From Chloroflexota bacterium (lineage in GTDB: Bacteria > Chloroflexota > UBA6077), in NCBI GenBank assembly GCA_021788565.1, contig JAJYKO010000368.1, positions 1-6,147 of the forward strand: a DNA stretch of 6,147 nt. The letters run 5' to 3'. The position numbers were made by a program, and so were the translations under genes. Below are positions 6,095-6,147 of this stretch, piece after piece (within the stretch, counting starts at the first letter, position 1; the number at the start of each line of letters is the position of its first letter). Under the pieces are notes generated by a model. The model did not search any database and was not told where the DNA came from. It saw only the letters and a list, made by a program, of their open reading frames with translations.

Positions 6095-6147
6095 GGCTCC
6101 CCCGCGTGAGCGGGGATCGACCGACCGCCACGACGAAGACCGCCGTG
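6095..6147 (+). CRISPR. Start of type I-E CRISPR array: first repeat plus truncated first spacer
   Basis: One repeat is visible at 6095-6123 (29 bases; 28 if the last G is counted as PAM-derived, as in E. coli). It begins GGCTC, then has a perfect stem CCCCGC (6100-6105) / GCGGGG (6110-6115) around a GTGA tetraloop, and ends ATCGACCG. Aligned by the stem, it matches the E. coli I-E repeat base for base in layout (5-base lead, 6-bp stem, 4-base loop, 8-base handle). Family knowledge puts the Cas6e cut after G6115, giving a 5' handle AUCGACCG. The first 24 bases of a spacer (6124-6147) follow before the window ends; I-E spacers are usually 32-33. Only one repeat is seen, so the array is inferred from repeat identity, the adjacent cas2 and the orientation. 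Confidence 0.9.

Noticed and set aside
6099..6116. Hairpin at the window end as a transcription terminator for the cas operon
   Set aside because: The GC-rich stem-loop has no U-run after it and matches the I-E CRISPR repeat hairpin position by position.
1..6147. Extra cargo: toxin-antitoxin, transposon, tRNA, anti-CRISPR or transposase gene
   Set aside because: Coding sequence is continuous from 1 to 6036 with recognised cas families; there is no room for another gene, and no terminal inverted repeats or tRNA-like structures were noticed.

Overview
The window holds an almost complete type I-E CRISPR-Cas locus, all on the + strand and packed with little or no intergenic DNA. The order is [tail of an upstream gene, probably cas3] - casA/cse1 - casB/cse2 - casC/cas7e - casD/cas5e - casE/cas6e - cas1 - cas2 - leader - first CRISPR repeat - start of the first spacer. 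This is the canonical I-E gene order. The genes were recognised from remembered family motifs in the translations; no database search was run.

Layout: 1-147 is the last 48 codons of an upstream reading frame whose stop overlaps the casA start (ATGA). 144-4845 encodes the five Cascade subunits. Cse1 is the large subunit for PAM recognition and Cas3 recruitment, Cse2 the small-subunit dimer, Cas7e the six-copy backbone, Cas5e the 5'-handle cap, and Cas6e the crRNA endonuclease that stays on the 3' hairpin. 4842-6036 encodes the adaptation integrase Cas1-Cas2, with the Cas1 catalytic Glu/His/Asp residues visible. 6037-6094 is a short leader, poorer in GC than the genes. A typical I-E repeat begins at 6095, and the window ends 24 bases into the first spacer. 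Genes are joined by stop/start overlaps (ATGA, TGATG), a 32-base overlap at cas1/cas2, or very short gaps, so one transcript with translational coupling is likely.

Organism: a bacterium with moderately high GC (about 58-60% in stretches counted by eye). The proteins look like the I-E branch with Cas1 'HVDRHGLLWLSRG', Cas2 beginning 'MTVVVTR' and Cas6e ending 'GVGRHRAFGYGMLLLR', rather than the E. coli K-12 branch. The sequence alone does not let me name a genus; environmental or metagenomic origin is possible.

Novelty: this is a known system, and I see no extra cargo gene. The points most worth a second look are the leader (58 bases, two short odd palindromes and a TTGACA overlapping the cas2 stop), the variant crRNA handle AUCGACCG, and the unclear start of casB.
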